This document shows, one piece after another, positions 51,421-63,895 of a stretch of 64,000 bases of DNA. Numbering within the stretch: the stretch's first letter is position 1; every line of letters starts with the position of its first letter. Made by a program: the position numbers and the translations under genes. The notes beneath the pieces are model-generated. The model was given only the letters and a program-made list of their open reading frames with translations. It was not told the DNA's origin and searched no databases. Origin of the DNA: Gordionus sp. m RMFG-2023 (lineage: Eukaryota > Nematomorpha > Gordioida > Chordodea > Parachordodidae); contig NC_088778.1 in the NCBI RefSeq assembly GCF_954871325.1, forward strand, positions 26,335,120 through 26,399,119. The letters are read 5' to 3'.

Positions 51421-52480
51421 TCGAAATCGAATGTATATGGAAATGTGATAAATGTTATTTAGAATACTATAATTATTATCTAAAAAAGATTAAATTGGCA
51501 GCTATCCATTTTATAATTTAAAAAAACGTAATAGTTCTCCCCGAATTTATTTAATTTAAACAAACAAGATATTTGCAATGGATGGCCAAAAAATATAATT
51601 TATTAGCATTAATAATGCACCCTCAAAATATATATTTTTTTAAAGATTTTTTGTTTCATTTTCTTTAACTATTCCTAGAGACTCGATGAAGATAAAATAT
51701 TTTAGTCCATTAAAATTTGAAGAATTTTTATAGAATACGAATATTAAGATTTTATTGTATTTGAAGTTTATTCTAAGTGTTATTCATAAAATATAGTACA
51801 ACATTCCCTTCTAGGGCACCAAGGGAAATACATTTTAGAATGGCTTAAAATGTGTTTAATTGTTAAATCACCTACTGTAAACAAAAATAAAAAATTGGAA
51901 ACTTTGAGCAACGAGAATATTTTATAATCAATTAATTATATATTTTAATATATAATATATATGAAATTGTAAAAAAAAATGTTTAGTTCACTTCAAAATG
52001 TGAGGTTTAACAATAGTTTATCAATTTTGATTATGCACACCATATTTGATTATAATAAAAATTTGTATCTTAAATGTACCTTGGGAAAATTATATTTATA
52101 TCTAGATACATTTTATGGCTACGTGTCAATATCTAGAAATGTTCTTTTAACAACTGTGCTATTTCGCTTATACATAATATAAAGATACTGGACAAAAAAA
52201 ACTTATATGTAAAATATATAAAAATTTATGTATTTCAAAGGTAGATATATTTATTATATTTGATAAAATAATTCAACTTAACATTAAAAATTTTGATAGA
52301 AATTTTCTCTGGTTATAGCAATGAATGACATATTGTAAATATTGTAGATAAGTTTTGTATAACGAATTACAAGTTGAATTTGTATATATATTTATATACA
52401 TATAAAAAAAAACATTTTAAAAAATAAATAAATATAGTATTGGAGGATATGTTTGTGACGGTGTTAAAAAAAATTAAAAA
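51421..52480. other. AT-rich stretch between the old fossil and the LINE 3' end
   Basis: May include terminal sequence of the fossil, but no paired repeat was found. No supported gene. Confidence 0.4.
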
Positions 52481-52493
52481 AAATATATTGAGG

Positions 52494-54960
52494 TTAGGAA
52501 GGATAATCTTGTGGGGAGAGACTGCCTATGAAGCTAATATAATTAGCCTTGTGTATAGCGATGGAGAGCCTTTGCCTTAAGAAGAAGCCCTCGCGGGGTT
52601 CACCGGTTAGTTGACGAATGTGGGAGCCGAGTTCCTTGAAAAAGGATAAGACATATTACCCAAAAGTGGTAAGGGTAGTGGAAATAATGGGGATGAAAAT
52701 ATATTCTTGAGAGATTTCGGAATATTTCGCTATTTTGAGTGTCTCCTTTTTCTCGAGTATATTGACTGTTTGATTTGATGGAGCGAGTGGATCAATACAA
52801 GAATAGTCCCAGACCAGGGATTGACCGCGCTTCCAAGGAATTTGCGAAATACCGTCAGGCCGTTTTTCATCAGATCTGTAAAGACCGGATGGTTCAAGAG
52901 TGGAGGGGATTTGAGCAGATCTGAGAGCTCTAAGAATGATCGAATTGCATAGATTATGTCTTACAATTCGACCTTTACATGAGCGACAATGAATACTATG
53001 TCTTCCATTGCCCAAAACTGTGGAGCCGCAACCTGAACATATGTGGGGTTGGGTAATAAGGCAATTTAAACGGATACCGTTTGCATGTGTGAGCTCGTTT
53101 TTATTTAGTTGTAATTGTAGATTAATAGACGGAATGGCCTCGAGAACATGGCCTGAACCATTAAGCAAAGAAGAGAATAAGGGACGGTCAGATAATTGCA
53201 TTCTGGAAAGGAGTGATTCAACGCAGAGTGCAATAATAGGCCTATCCCAGTCCTTCTGCTTATTAGATTCAGGAAGAGGGTGATCCGCATAAATTCGTGT
53301 CCTCCATTCGATGATTACATCATTAAAAGAAGAGTTGGGTTTTAAAGATTTGGGATTTATTATGTTTTTAGTTAGTAGGCAACTGGATATAAAGGCCGTT
53401 AAGGTGAGATCGGATGGAGATCTGAGGCCCAGACCTCCCATCTTTGTGGGTAAAGAAGCTTGTGTCCAAGCAATTTCATCGAATTTAAGATTTAGAATGT
53501 TTTCGATAAGGATTTTGATCCCATTATCATAAACTCCAAGTAGAATTGGGAATTTAAATATGGCAGTTGAGCGAAGTGCGTAAAGAATACGGGGAATATT
53601 GAAAAAAAATTTCACCAGGAAAAAGGCTTTATGAGAAGGAAGAAGGGAAAATAAATCTGCCAGCTCTAATAAAGTATCTAAAGTGGACTGAAGAAAGAAA
53701 GAAATAGCAGAGTTACCACCAACAGGGGCTCCCAGATGATAGAGACCGTCAAGAGTCGTTAGTTTGAATTTGTTAGTATTAGGTTCGATTGTATTGATAG
53801 GGATAAATTCTGGTTTCTCTGGATTAATGGAGAGTCCTATAGCTGATCCGGCCTCCTTGATGATGTTCACAGCTTTATTGACTTCAACATTGGATCCTCC
53901 GAGGATACCATCATCAATGTACCAGGAATGCAAGGATAATGAGCAGACCGAATTAATGGATTTAATGATGTCATTAATACCTAAACAAAAGAATAGGGAA
54001 CCTAGGGGGTCTCCCTGCTGAATGTCCTCGACGGAAGGGATTTTAAAGGTATCAAACAGAAGAGTGGAGGGCTGTTGATAACACGAATAAAAAAACTTAG
54101 TGTAACTGGGAAAAAGATTACTTGAGGAACTCAAAAAGGAGTTCCGGGAGAGTGTGTTGTAAGCATTAGAGAAGTCAATTTTTATCAAGGATTCATTAGA
54201 AGGTAAATTTTCAAGATATAATCTGGACAAATGTACAACAGCTTCACAGCCACCAGAGATTCCTACACCAAGTTGGAAGGGACTTAGGAGACGTGAAGCA
54301 TCATGCTTAATTCGAGATGATATCATCTTGGCTACTAATCGGCGAAAGGTAGAACCCATAGCAATGGGTCTGATATCATTATTAGGTTTTTGAAGTGCAA
54401 TTAGCCTGGCACCAAAGAGGATAGGTGAAACGAAATTTGGAACCTCACCGTTTAAAATTTTGTTGCAGAAGTTTGTTAATTTGGGGAGAACGGATGTTTG
54501 TGAGCATGTAGAGGGGGAAGTGATGTCCTGGAGAAAAATGGGGCGTATGCCATCGAGCCCATGAGCGGAATCGCGATGAAAGGAGAGAATGGCTTCCCTC
54601 ACTTCTTCAGAAGTAAAAAGAGAAGCGCAAGTGGAGTGAGGTTGAGGAGAAATAGGGATGATGTTGGCTAAGGGGTGTTTTTGACATAACTTTAAATAGG
54701 TGGACATGGATGGCTCAGCTAAAGAGTCATGTGTGGACACCAATCTGAGTGCTCCTTTAATATTGAGGTTGTCAATTTTCTTGCAGATCAAATTGGCCTT
54801 CAACTCTATTCGTGAGAATCTTCTTTTGTTTAAGACTGACTGTGAGATTTTGTTTTCATGAAGATGGGGGGTCTTCATCGAAGCAGCATCTTTGATTTGC
54901 TGAGTGAGGGATTTAGGTGAATTTTTGTCAGGCACTCTGAAAGTATTATATCCAAAATAT
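52494..54960 (-). pseudogene. LINE-like retroelement ORF: reverse transcriptase plus PD-(D/E)XK-type endonuclease
   Basis: Non-LTR-type polymerase for target-primed reverse transcription. In order on the - strand: a linker region; HGLDGIRP; FGARLIALQKPNNDIRPIAMG (finger/palm entry); LIKIDFSNAYNTLSR (palm Asp); IQQGDPLGSLFFCL; SWYIDDGILGG (active-site YIDD); thumb with LGAPVGG; KMGGLGLRSP; a zinc-knuckle-like C..C.......H....C..C region; then RPDGISQIPWKRGQSLVWDY, which fits a PD-(D/E)XK restriction-like endonuclease after the RT, as in R2-like elements (family placement is inference). A TAA at 52656-52658 interrupts the C-terminus: the frame continues as YVLSFFKELGSHIRQLTGEP and ends at 52494. 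The start of this block is joined to the upstream zinc-finger frame by a frameshift near 54960. Confidence 0.85.
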
Positions 54961-54967
54961 AGGAATT

Positions 54968-55297
54968 TTAGCCATTCTTGCTCATTACTAAAGTTTGCAA
55001 GAGAGAAAATAGGCAGTCAGCAAAAGATTTAGCATCAGACAATCTAGCACCTTTGGGGATCCTTGAAATAATATTTGGTTTGGGATGATCAAGAAAAATA
55101 TCTGAGAAGCTGGAATTTGGATTGTGGTGAAGTGGAACAGAATTTTCTGGGGGGATAATCAAAGTATTGGTAAGGGAAAAAGGATCGTGGCCAGAGTGTG
55201 AGCATCTGAGTGAAGGAGGACCATGGACTTGTAAGCATCCATTTTTCCTAATATGTACTGTTTTTTGACAAGAGGGACAGATTTGTGACGATGACAT
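54968..55297 (-). pseudogene. N-terminal zinc-finger part of the LINE-like ORF
   Basis: 110 codons from an ATG at 55297. Begins with a CPSCQK...CLQVHGPPSLRC finger (C-x2-C...H...C type), then a Pro/Ser-rich linker. A frameshift near 54975 separates it from EQEWLKFLYFGYNTF, which continues straight into the RT frame, so the two frames were probably one protein. The finger would bind nucleic acid. Confidence 0.7.
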
Positions 55298-55924
55298 ACA
55301 GGGGATGGTAAATTAAGTATTCATGTAGTAGAAAAAATTAATTTGACTCATACAATAACTATAGGCCAGCAACAATTTTGAATGATGAGGTTATTATTGA
55401 TTATTTTGAATAAATTCATTAATGATGATAAGAATTCAGGAGAATTATAAACAGCTGATTGTGAATAAAGAGCTAAAAGCTTGGTTATTGCTAGGAGAGA
55501 ATAATCCAAGGACATTATTGCAGCATGGTATGAATATGATCAAGGACTGATGGTTGTTTAGGTACTATATTACATAATTTTGAAAGATCGGAAAAATAAT
55601 CAAACAGATGAAAATACTAGGAGTTCAACTATGAGACAAATCAAGGAAATGGAACTAGAATAAAAGTAAAAGATCATTATGAAAAAGGGTAAGGTAGCAG
55701 ATTTTTTACAGATACCCAAATGTGAGGAGAATGGGTTAGAAGAAAGTTATTCTAAATTAGCAATTAGGTTTTAATAAACTAGTGAATTTTTATAAATGCT
55801 TTAAATGACGAGTATTTAGTGCCCGATGATAACACATTATGTATCTTATTATAAGTCATTTTGGTTCTTGAACGAATTATAGTGTTATGGACAGGTATTC
55901 TATATATTTCATTTAAAATAAGAA
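55298..55924. other. Upstream region of the LINE, nothing recognised
   Basis: Probably 5' untranslated part of the LINE-like element; no frame or repeat supported. Confidence 0.4.
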
Positions 55925-56690
55925 TATATGGCGGCATAAGAGAGCCAACATACTCATTAAAGTGTGGTGTATTAAATTAATCAATTTTAATACAGGTGTC
56001 CAAGCCTCATGGATTAGAGAAAAAAAAATGTGAACGAAAAATTGGTTGTCCCGTTCCGAACTACTAAAGTAATAATAGAATATGGTAACACATTACTATA
56101 GGCCTTAGGAAAAACATAAATAAATGTTCAAATAAAGTAAAGGAATCTGATATTCATTGTGGAAGTTAACCAAGTTCGACGATAAAATCAGTATACGGCA
56201 TAGAGAGGCAACATACTTATTAATGTTAATGGCGTATTAAATTAATCAATTTTAAACAGGTGTCTCATGGATTAGAGTAAAAAATGTGAACAAAAAATTG
56301 GTTGTCCCGAATTCCGAACTACTGAACTAATGGGATACAACACATTACTATAGGCCTTAGTAAATAAATGGTTAAAATAAAGTAAAGGAATCTTCCTTGT
56401 GATAGCAGACGATTAATCAGTATGTGACATAAGAGAGCCAACATGCTAGTTATAGTGAATGACTTATTAATCAATTTTGATACAGGTGCCTAAGACACTC
56501 ATTGATTAGAGAAAAAATGCGAACAAAAATTTGACTGTCCCAAATTCCGAACTACTAAAGTATTAACAGGGTATGGCAACACAGTATTAAATGGCATGAG
56601 AGAAGCTTAAATAAATGTTCAAATAAAGAAAAGGAATCTGACATTTCTTGTGTTAGTTACCAAGTTCGACGATATGCCTCTTTTTGGCTG
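55925..56690 (-). repeat. Three tandem repeats of about 230-265 bp upstream of the LINE
   Basis: Unit starts near 55930, 56193 and 56424 (GGCATAAGAGAGCCAACAT), and each contains TTAATCAATTTTxATACAGG, TTCCGAACTACT and AAATAAAGTAAAGGAATC. They lie 5' of the LINE on its own strand, where LINEs often carry tandem promoter monomers (inference). Confidence 0.8.
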
Positions 56691-57600
56691 CCATGAATGA
56701 TAACATTTAAGATAGTGATTTCTATAATATTTAAAAAAAAATCTGTGTAAATAACCAATGGAAATAATTTTAGCCATGGGAGTATAAAATCATAAGCACT
56801 TTATAATTACATATAAAAGATTTTTTTTTTAAATGAATTAAAATAATATAGACAACTTATTGTACGTGTTATTTGTGTAAATTTTTTAAAATCCCTGTCA
56901 GATATCTGTTGCATAGAACCCGATACTCGGCATTAAGGGTGTTGGTATCGCCAAAAAAAGAATTCTCACCCCAATCAAAAGTTTATCAACTTAATTATAC
57001 ATGTTGCTTAGGATCAAAACTTCATCTGCCAGTTTTAGATTTTTAATATGACACTTTCTGAATCTACCACTTTATATATTAACAGGTTTAAATATAGAAT
57101 GAAAAGGGTTTATTTGCATAAAATATATAGATTAGTTAAGAGTTTAAAAATAACTTCCATAGATAATTTGATGCTTTTGAGTGGGATAGGTAGGTGCCTT
57201 CCTCCCCATATCTTTAAAGGGAATAATATTGGTGTAGCCAGTAAAAAGGAGGTAGCGTGAATAAGGTTGCCACCAAATTTTTCTCTGATGAAGACATTGC
57301 AATTTCGTAATGCGACAATTTTCGAAACATAATGCCATATTGGCCCAATATCTTATTTGTTCTTACTTAATATAACAGTAAAAGAATTTTGCATTAATTA
57401 TATTTATAAAATATTAACCTTTATTTCAAAAAAAAATGAAATAATTTTAAATTTTAATATATAATATACTTGGTTAAAAAAATTAAACAAAGGCTAAAAT
57501 ATTTCTTAACCGAAAAAAAATGGAAACAAATTAATTTTAATTTGTAAAAAAAATTTTAAATCAATCTTTGAACCATTAAAGTATAAGAAGAACATAGGAA
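56691..57600. other. 5' flank of the GPCR gene
   Basis: AT-rich with poly-A/T runs. Short frames in 57048-57338 on both strands look like chance. No promoter element named. Confidence 0.4.
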
Positions 57601-59259
57601 ATGAACCTTGAAACTGTAAAAAATATTTTTTTCAGACTTGTATCTCCTATTCTTATTATCCTGGCCATCGTAGGAAACATAGTTTACATTATCGGTCGTT
57701 TAGGTATAAAAAAGCTCAAAAAAGGTAATGATAATTCACTAAAACATTATATCCATACTTATTTTCTGATGTTCTTGAGCGTTTTATCCTGTGTAAATTT
57801 GTCATTCTTACCCTCGGCTACCAATACCGCTACAAGAGGCTTCGGCTCTAAGCTAAAGGCTATTCTAGTGTATAAAATTAACGGTGCCTTAGATCGGTTC
57901 TCGGGGTATTCTACAAATTGGGTGACCGCCATCGCCGTTATAGAGCGCGGGTCCGCAATTGTTATTCCAACGATTTCATCAAAATACATCACAGGCAAGT
58001 CCATCGTTTATGGTAATACGGGAGTGACTCTTCTTAGCGCATTCTTAGCCGCTCCGTACCTTTTCATAGTAGAAATTGTTGGCGTTTGCGACATGAACGG
58101 AACCCGCCCTCTTGCCTTCACTAACAATATGACCATGGGTGGAAGGGGTAATAATATAAGCTGCAAAAATATGATGTTTATAGCAAATCCCAGAAATATG
58201 ACGCACGTCAACACGTCGGACTGGAAAAATAAATATGATGTTCCGGTTACTACAATGATGAATATGGTTCCCATGGCTTTAACGCTCGGCGGAAATGCAG
58301 TTCTATTGCTAAAAGTATTTGGAAACACCTTTACAAGGGTAGGGGCAATCACTGGCGTGAAAGCAAAAATAATTTCCATTACAAATGCTGTCACAGGGAA
58401 TACTAAAAAAATTTCCAATGTAAGCCCCAATAATATAAACATTCCATCCGTTTCGCCTAATATGACACTCTCTACTAATGAACCCATCATCTCAACCAAC
58501 ACGATACCTTCAAAGACTATTGGAAGTTCCTTTACAAAATTAAGTTTGGTCAAAGATATGAAAGAAAAAACATCATCTACCTTGAATACAGTGATGGGGC
58601 CTGGTAAAAAATTATTTGATCTTAGCCTTAGTTCTAATATAAACCCCTCGAAAATTGTAGTGCCCATTAATGTATCCACTATTTCTCTCAGCAAATTTAA
58701 TCCATTGCCTGACACGGCATCGATTTTATCTAAAACACCCTCCGTTTTTTCAACGAATAGCAAATTTTCGCTTAACCCAGAAATTAGCTCCATTGGCAAA
58801 AATTTATCGGCCAATGATTTTGCTTCCCATTTAAAGAATATACCCGGGTCAAAAATTGGTAATCAATTTTTAAAGAGCTCGGTCGGAGTTAAAGGCAAAT
58901 ATTTATTGAATAGAGGCCTGCAGTTAAAAGGAAAATTAATGAAACTTAAAAACGGGAAATATTCAGGCATGATATTCACTCAAACTGCGATGTTGCTAGC
59001 ATTAAATTTTCCTCATGTCGGTCTTATGCTTTTTTCTAAAAATAAAAAGATTTACGACAGAGTATCAAATAGGCTAAAATCTGCGGAAGGCTTCGTAAAT
59101 TTGCTCAAATATTCTAATCCAATGGTGGGGGTCTACATTAATATTTTTGGGGATCCTACAATCAAAGGAGCACTTAAGCGTTATTTGAGATTCATTTCTA
59201 CTTATTTAAAGTTATTCTATGCGAAAACTTTTAAACATAAAAATCCAATCCCTACTTAA
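57601..59259 (+). CDS. Intronless rhodopsin-class GPCR, FMRFamide-receptor-like
   Basis: 552-residue seven-helix receptor. TM1 about 13-35 with the GN pair in ILAIVGNIVYIIGRLG; TM2 51-71; TM3 about 98-119, ending WVTAIAVIERGSAIVIP (ERG at 115-117 where most class A members have DRY); TM4 138-161; extracellular loop 2 with several N-glycosylation sites (NGT, NMT, NIS, NMT, NTS); TM5 216-240; a very long third intracellular loop of about 210 residues (241-453) rich in Ser, Thr, Asn and Pro; TM6 454-479 with NFP; TM7 495-515 with NLLKYSNPMVGVYINIFGD, then an amphipathic KGALKRYLRF. The TM7 form is nearest to invertebrate FMRFamide/myosuppressin-type receptors (inference). The Cys normally at the top of TM3 is absent. 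One exon, with base composition much richer in GC than its flanks. The ligand cannot be named. Confidence 0.82.
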   Translation: MNLETVKNIFFRLVSPILIILAIVGNIVYIIGRLGIKKLKKGNDNSLKHYIHTYFLMFLSVLSCVNLSFLPSATNTATRGFGSKLKAILVYKINGALDRFSGYSTNWVTAIAVIERGSAIVIPTISSKYITGKSIVYGNTGVTLLSAFLAAPYLFIVEIVGVCDMNGTRPLAFTNNMTMGGRGNNISCKNMMFIANPRNMTHVNTSDWKNKYDVPVTTMMNMVPMALTLGGNAVLLLKVFGNTFTRVGAITGVKAKIISITNAVTGNTKKISNVSPNNINIPSVSPNMTLSTNEPIISTNTIPSKTIGSSFTKLSLVKDMKEKTSSTLNTVMGPGKKLFDLSLSSNINPSKIVVPINVSTISLSKFNPLPDTASILSKTPSVFSTNSKFSLNPEISSIGKNLSANDFASHLKNIPGSKIGNQFLKSSVGVKGKYLLNRGLQLKGKLMKLKNGKYSGMIFTQTAMLLALNFPHVGLMLFSKNKKIYDRVSNRLKSAEGFVNLLKYSNPMVGVYINIFGDPTIKGALKRYLRFISTYLKLFYAKTFKHKNPIPT

Positions 59260-61780
59260 AATAATTATTTTCTATTTATAAGACGCCGATTAGCATTTTA
59301 ATAAATAATAAATTAATCGATTGATTCGATTTTTGAAAAAAATTTTATATATTTGAAAAAAAAAATTTAGAAATTATTTATTTACTAATTTTTTTTTTAA
59401 AAAAATTTAAAAGTAATTATAAATTATAAAGGTATTTGAAAATTCCTTAAATTTTATTTATTTCGAGGTCAAATTTAAATAATATATATATGAATTTAAA
59501 AGTAGTGTAATTTTATTTATTATGGTTTGGTACGCTGCTATAAGTCCCTCTAAGCCACTGACCTTATTACCTAACCCCTTACTCTATTCTAAACTCTCTA
59601 TTAAATAAAAATAATTAAATAATTAGCAAAAAAGAGGAACCCCCCATAATTTCAAAGACTCTTTGGCGTCATACGCACCTTCCACCCCAGAGGCCTTGCT
59701 TTGCAACTCTGCAAACATAAATTATTTTCCATATTATGGTATGAGTCTTGATAGTAATAATCATTGAAGATAACGAAAAGCCTAAGCCAGTTGAAAGACG
59801 CTCATTGATACATTACAGACTAGGTATAAGGACATGGGTTTTGCAGCGACATAAATAGAATTAGTGAAGAATTGCATTTTTTTTGTTAAATATCCTTAGA
59901 TAGGTAATTTTTTTTTAAATTTTATGATTCAACAATTTTGAGGATAAGATTACTAATTATTGAGAATTAGGGCTCAAACTCGAGGATCTAATAAAGGAAA
60001 AAGTTTGTAATATAATTTTATTTACTTATTATAAATGAGTTCTTCCTTTACGCCTCATTAAATTTAGCTATTACAGGAGACCTATAGGTCTGTCCCCGGA
60101 ACCCAGACCAAACCAAAAAAAAGAAGTATGATTAGAAAAATTCGGGCTGAGAAAATATTTGAATAAACTGCTCATATTTTTATTTTACCTTTGAAAAAGG
60201 AATCGCCCAATGGCAACCAAAATAATTGTAAAAAAAATTAAAAATTCCGGAAAGCATAAAAAATCATCGAATCAAACAACAATTAAAGCCATAGGAGAAG
60301 ATTGATTCAGAATTGGTGGAAATAAAAGATATCATTTTTTTAAAGAACCGGGAATATAAAAGTATTTAATTGATCAATTTTAAAATTATATAGCGGATAT
60401 CGGAGCTTAGCGAACAGGGACCTATCAGTCCTAATCCTATTAATTTTAAATCTAGTTAATCAAAATAATTCAATTTTATAATGTATATCTGTTGATAAAA
60501 ATATACTTACCCTGTGTCAACTCATTAAAAATTTTATACTTGAAAAATATGTTATATTATCTCGAAAATGTAAAGATAAATGTTTAATTAATTGCGTCTG
60601 GGCTCTGGGGTATACTTAAAACGAATTATTCATTGGATTCGAATCGTATTTTACGAATATAAATAACACAATTATTTGATTCGAAAATACAAATAGAACG
60701 CCAATATTATTCGTTCGAATAATTATAAAATTTTTCGTAAATATTCCAATTATTCACAATATTTTTAACTATTTGCATAATAGTACAAAATACGAATAAG
60801 GAATTATTCGATTTATACGGGTATAAATGATGCAAATATTCCTTTCCTATTTTTAAAGGTATAGCTCCTGAATTCGGCTATTAAAAGCAAGCATCATGTA
60901 TAATATATCAAATAAAAGTTTTACCCTCCTTTATGCCTGGTGTGAGTTTAATATCATAAGATCATCTTGAGTATTTCTTTATAACAACTTTTATCATGAA
61001 TGAAGAATGGGAAAAAACCCGACCAGAGTATGTAATGATTAGTTATACCAAAAAAATACAATTTTTATACAATATAAAAATTTTGATTTTCGGTTATTTC
61101 GGTAATCATGTATAATATTTATTAGTAACGATAATATTTCTTATATAATCCTGTGTACCCCTTACTTGGTTTGTGCTTTTATTTTACTTGAAATATCAAA
61201 ATGATTGTTAAGAAATAAATTATACACCTTAAATACATTATTTAGTCAGTACCGTTTGAGTAGCAATATTTTTCAGTAATATTTTCAAATTTTATAAAGG
61301 TATTTATGAAGATCTACTTTTCCCCTGTCACCTCTATTTGTTTTAAAAAAAATTATTTATACAATTGATATAAACTTAAAGATTACACACAAAGACATGA
61401 CAAGGTTACTTTGGTTCTGCAAGAAAATCAAAAAGGACTGCCAAATTGATCGCTTATTCACAATCGTATACCAAGGGAAATTTGTATAAATTTGCTTATA
61501 AAACTTTGTTTATTTTGATATAACAAAACTCTATATTCAGAACCACAGTTATATTAGGTATATATTTTTCCAATAAACTATGATTTCATTAGTGGAGAAA
61601 AATATTTACTCTATTATCAAAGTCGAAGTTAGGATTTGAAACCGGAAATCGGAAAACAACCCAGAATAACATTTTAAATGTTTCAGAAAATAAGCTTAGG
61701 TTGGTTCCAAATCCTGATTTATAATATAAATACAATATACTAATAATTAACAAATTATAATTTGATAAACAATATCAACT
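59260..61780. other. Intergenic stretch, weak repeats only
   Basis: A possible small inverted pair (GACCTATAGGTCTGTCCCC near 60081 and GGGACCTATCAGTCC near 60417) and GAATAATTCG-type phrases near 60630-60800 similar to those at 42185 suggest decayed DNA transposons. No gene supported. Confidence 0.4.
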
Positions 61781-61781
61781 A

Positions 61782-62015
61782 TAAGGCTCTGTCCTGGTTG
61801 AACTTATTTATAATATTTATTGCTGCAGCTTTTGAAATAGGAAACTCTATTATAGTTTATTTTAAGTGTTTAATGGCATTTTATTTTTTTCGTTCCTTTG
61901 TTTTATTTTTATTATTTTGTTTTTTTTCTCTCTTACTTTTTAGTTTAGTCGAATTTATATAGTCGACTAAACAGCCAGCTGTTTGAAAAATAAGAAGAAC
62001 CAGGACACAGCCTAA
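61782..62015. mobile_element. MITE family C element
   Basis: About 234 bp, ends TAAGGCTCTGTCCTGGTT and the complement of TTAGGCTGTGTCCTGGTT. An inner AACAGCCAGCTGTTT palindrome near 61970. Confidence 0.75.
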
Positions 62016-62130
62016 CCCTGCTTTACAGTTAGCACGAATTCGATGCGAAGTATACAAAAATAATGTAAAATTAATTAACATATTTTATATGCTTCGCCAA
62101 GACTTCGTGCTAATTGTGAATGCAAGATAA
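62013..62130. mobile_element. MITE family D-related element, abutting the previous one
   Basis: Inverted repeats TTAGCACGAATTCGATGCG (near 62028) and the complement of TTAGCACGAAGTCTTGGCG (near 62110), with flanking TTTACA/TTCACA. It shares the TTAGCACGAA core with the TIKI-intron MITE. Confidence 0.65.
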
Positions 62131-62489
62131 ATCTGTTACAACTGTAACTCAAACTCCCCCATTAACTAAAAAAATATTTAAAATCCATTAATATTAAAAT
62201 AAGTTAAAGTATTTATTTTAAAATGGAATTTCCCCACATTATAATTAATAATAATAGTAAATACTGACTCAAGGATCTATTTCGGTCATTTTTAAATCCT
62301 CAAAAAATGTTTTCCTTTAAATGATTGAGCATATTATTTATGAAAGTGTATTTCAATTTTAAATTTTTATATAAACTTGCATTTTGGCAATTCTTTTTAA
62401 TTTTATGTGCAAAGACTGGAAATAATTAATTTTTAAAAAAACTATCTGAATATAAGAATGAAAAAATTTTTCGTTCCATTAAAGCTAAT

Positions 62490-62690
62490 GCAATTGGCTA
62501 AAATTGCTATGGCGATCCTTTATCAGGGAAAAACCACTCTTCTTAAGGTTTTTCAGAGAGTGTGCCGATTTGGGAGCCTAAGCGTTTGAAGAATGACCAG
62601 GCGTAGATGTATTTGCCTCATACCTCCCATTGGCAGAACAAGCCGCTTTTATGTCCTACAGTCTGGTTCATGTCCACGAATTATATTTCT
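62490..62690 (-). mobile_element. 3' fragment of a LINE related to the 52.5-55.3 kb element
   Basis: On the - strand reads YAWSFFKRLGSQIGTLSEKP, comparable to YVLSFFKELGSHIRQLTGEP at the C-terminus of the element at 52494. Nothing upstream of this is present, so it is a 5'-truncated copy, typical of LINEs. Confidence 0.6.
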
Positions 62691-63895
62691 TACAATAATT
62701 AGTTTTGTACATATATTCATTCAAAATTAATATATAACATAAATATTATAGAATATAATTAAATGCTTCACTCTCTTTCAAAAATAATATATAACATAAA
62801 TAGAGAATCTAATTAAGTGCTTTACTATCTCATAACCAATAAACCTTTATTTTAGATTTTCTTATCAAAAATTTTCTTTGATTTTACATTTTTTTTAGAA
62901 TTGGTGTGAGACTAATTCAAAAATGAATATCAGATTAATTGTAAAATGAGTACAACTTTTTATAAATTCAAAAATGAGCAAATAATTAATGCATATTTAT
63001 ATTGAATTTAAAACAGGGCTGTGAACTCCCTTTCTACAAAATAAGGGTAAGGTTTAGATTCAGTGAAAATTCTCAGAACCATGTTCGGGTTCAGGTGGGC
63101 TCATGGTTCGGTGTTCAGGAAAGTTTCAAATTTACATAAAATCCATTCGTTTTTATACATGTCATTTTTATTTTTTAAAAAAAATTATTATCAATAAATA
63201 AAATTTTTATGGTGACAGGGAAAATGAAAAAAATCAAATAGTATAAAATAAAATAATCAGAATTTTTTTTACACGTTTATTTTTACGCAATATGTTTTGT
63301 TTAAAGTTTTTTTTAAGAGAAAGTTTTGTGGAAAATCTGAAGGGTAAAGTTTTAAAAATTTCGAAGATATGTTTTAACCATATTTTATTTTTCTATTTCA
63401 AAAAACGAGTCATTCACTCTCTTTCGATAAAATTTTATAATATATTAAATTATTTTTTTTTATTTCTTAACAAAAAAAAATAGTCAAAATAAATTATCAT
63501 CTCTTTTTTAAGCTGAAATAAACCGATACAAAAATTAAAATAAAGAACGATTCCACAGAAAAAGATTTCACAAAAAATATTTTTAATATTGAAAATAAAA
63601 ATAAAACAATTATGTTTTAATTAATTTTATTATTTTACAAATTGATGATATTTTAATACATTTTCATTAAAAAATAAATAAATAAAGAAATAGAAATTTT
63701 TAAAAAAATCTTGAACCCTGAACCCTAAATTTAAAAAAATTCGTGATTCGGGGTTTTGGCTTACTATATCAGGGTTCGAAGGTCTGGCTACAATTAAGGT
63801 TTGAATTCCTTGATTTAAACAAACTCAACGTCCTCTGTTCTATGCATTAGAGTTGCTTATGCATAGCAGATATCTAATAATTTTTAGAATAGTAA
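62691..63895. other. AT-rich stretch with possible hAT debris
   Basis: CAGGGCTGTGAACTCC near 63014 and GGTTCAGG/CCTGAACCC phrases near 63085 and 63718 suggest an old hAT-type element of about 0.7 kb, but no target duplication was found. No gene supported. Confidence 0.35.

Larger units (their letters stand above)
52487..55297 (-). mobile_element. LINE-like non-LTR retroelement, coding part
   Basis: Zinc finger, RT and endonuclease in one module, with two visible disruptions. Much less AT-rich than its surroundings, which suggests relatively recent arrival. No clear poly-A tail: the 3' side runs into AAATTAAAAAAAATA-type sequence at about 52460-52485 on +. Confidence 0.8.

Noticed and set aside
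55925-56690. Tandem repeats considered as a CRISPR-like array
   Set aside because: Units of about 250 bp without short repeat-spacer alternation, in an animal genome.
58008-58814. 268-codon open frame on the - strand across the GPCR
   Set aside because: It is the antisense of a GC-richer coding region; its sequence shows no known motif, and the + frame explains all features.
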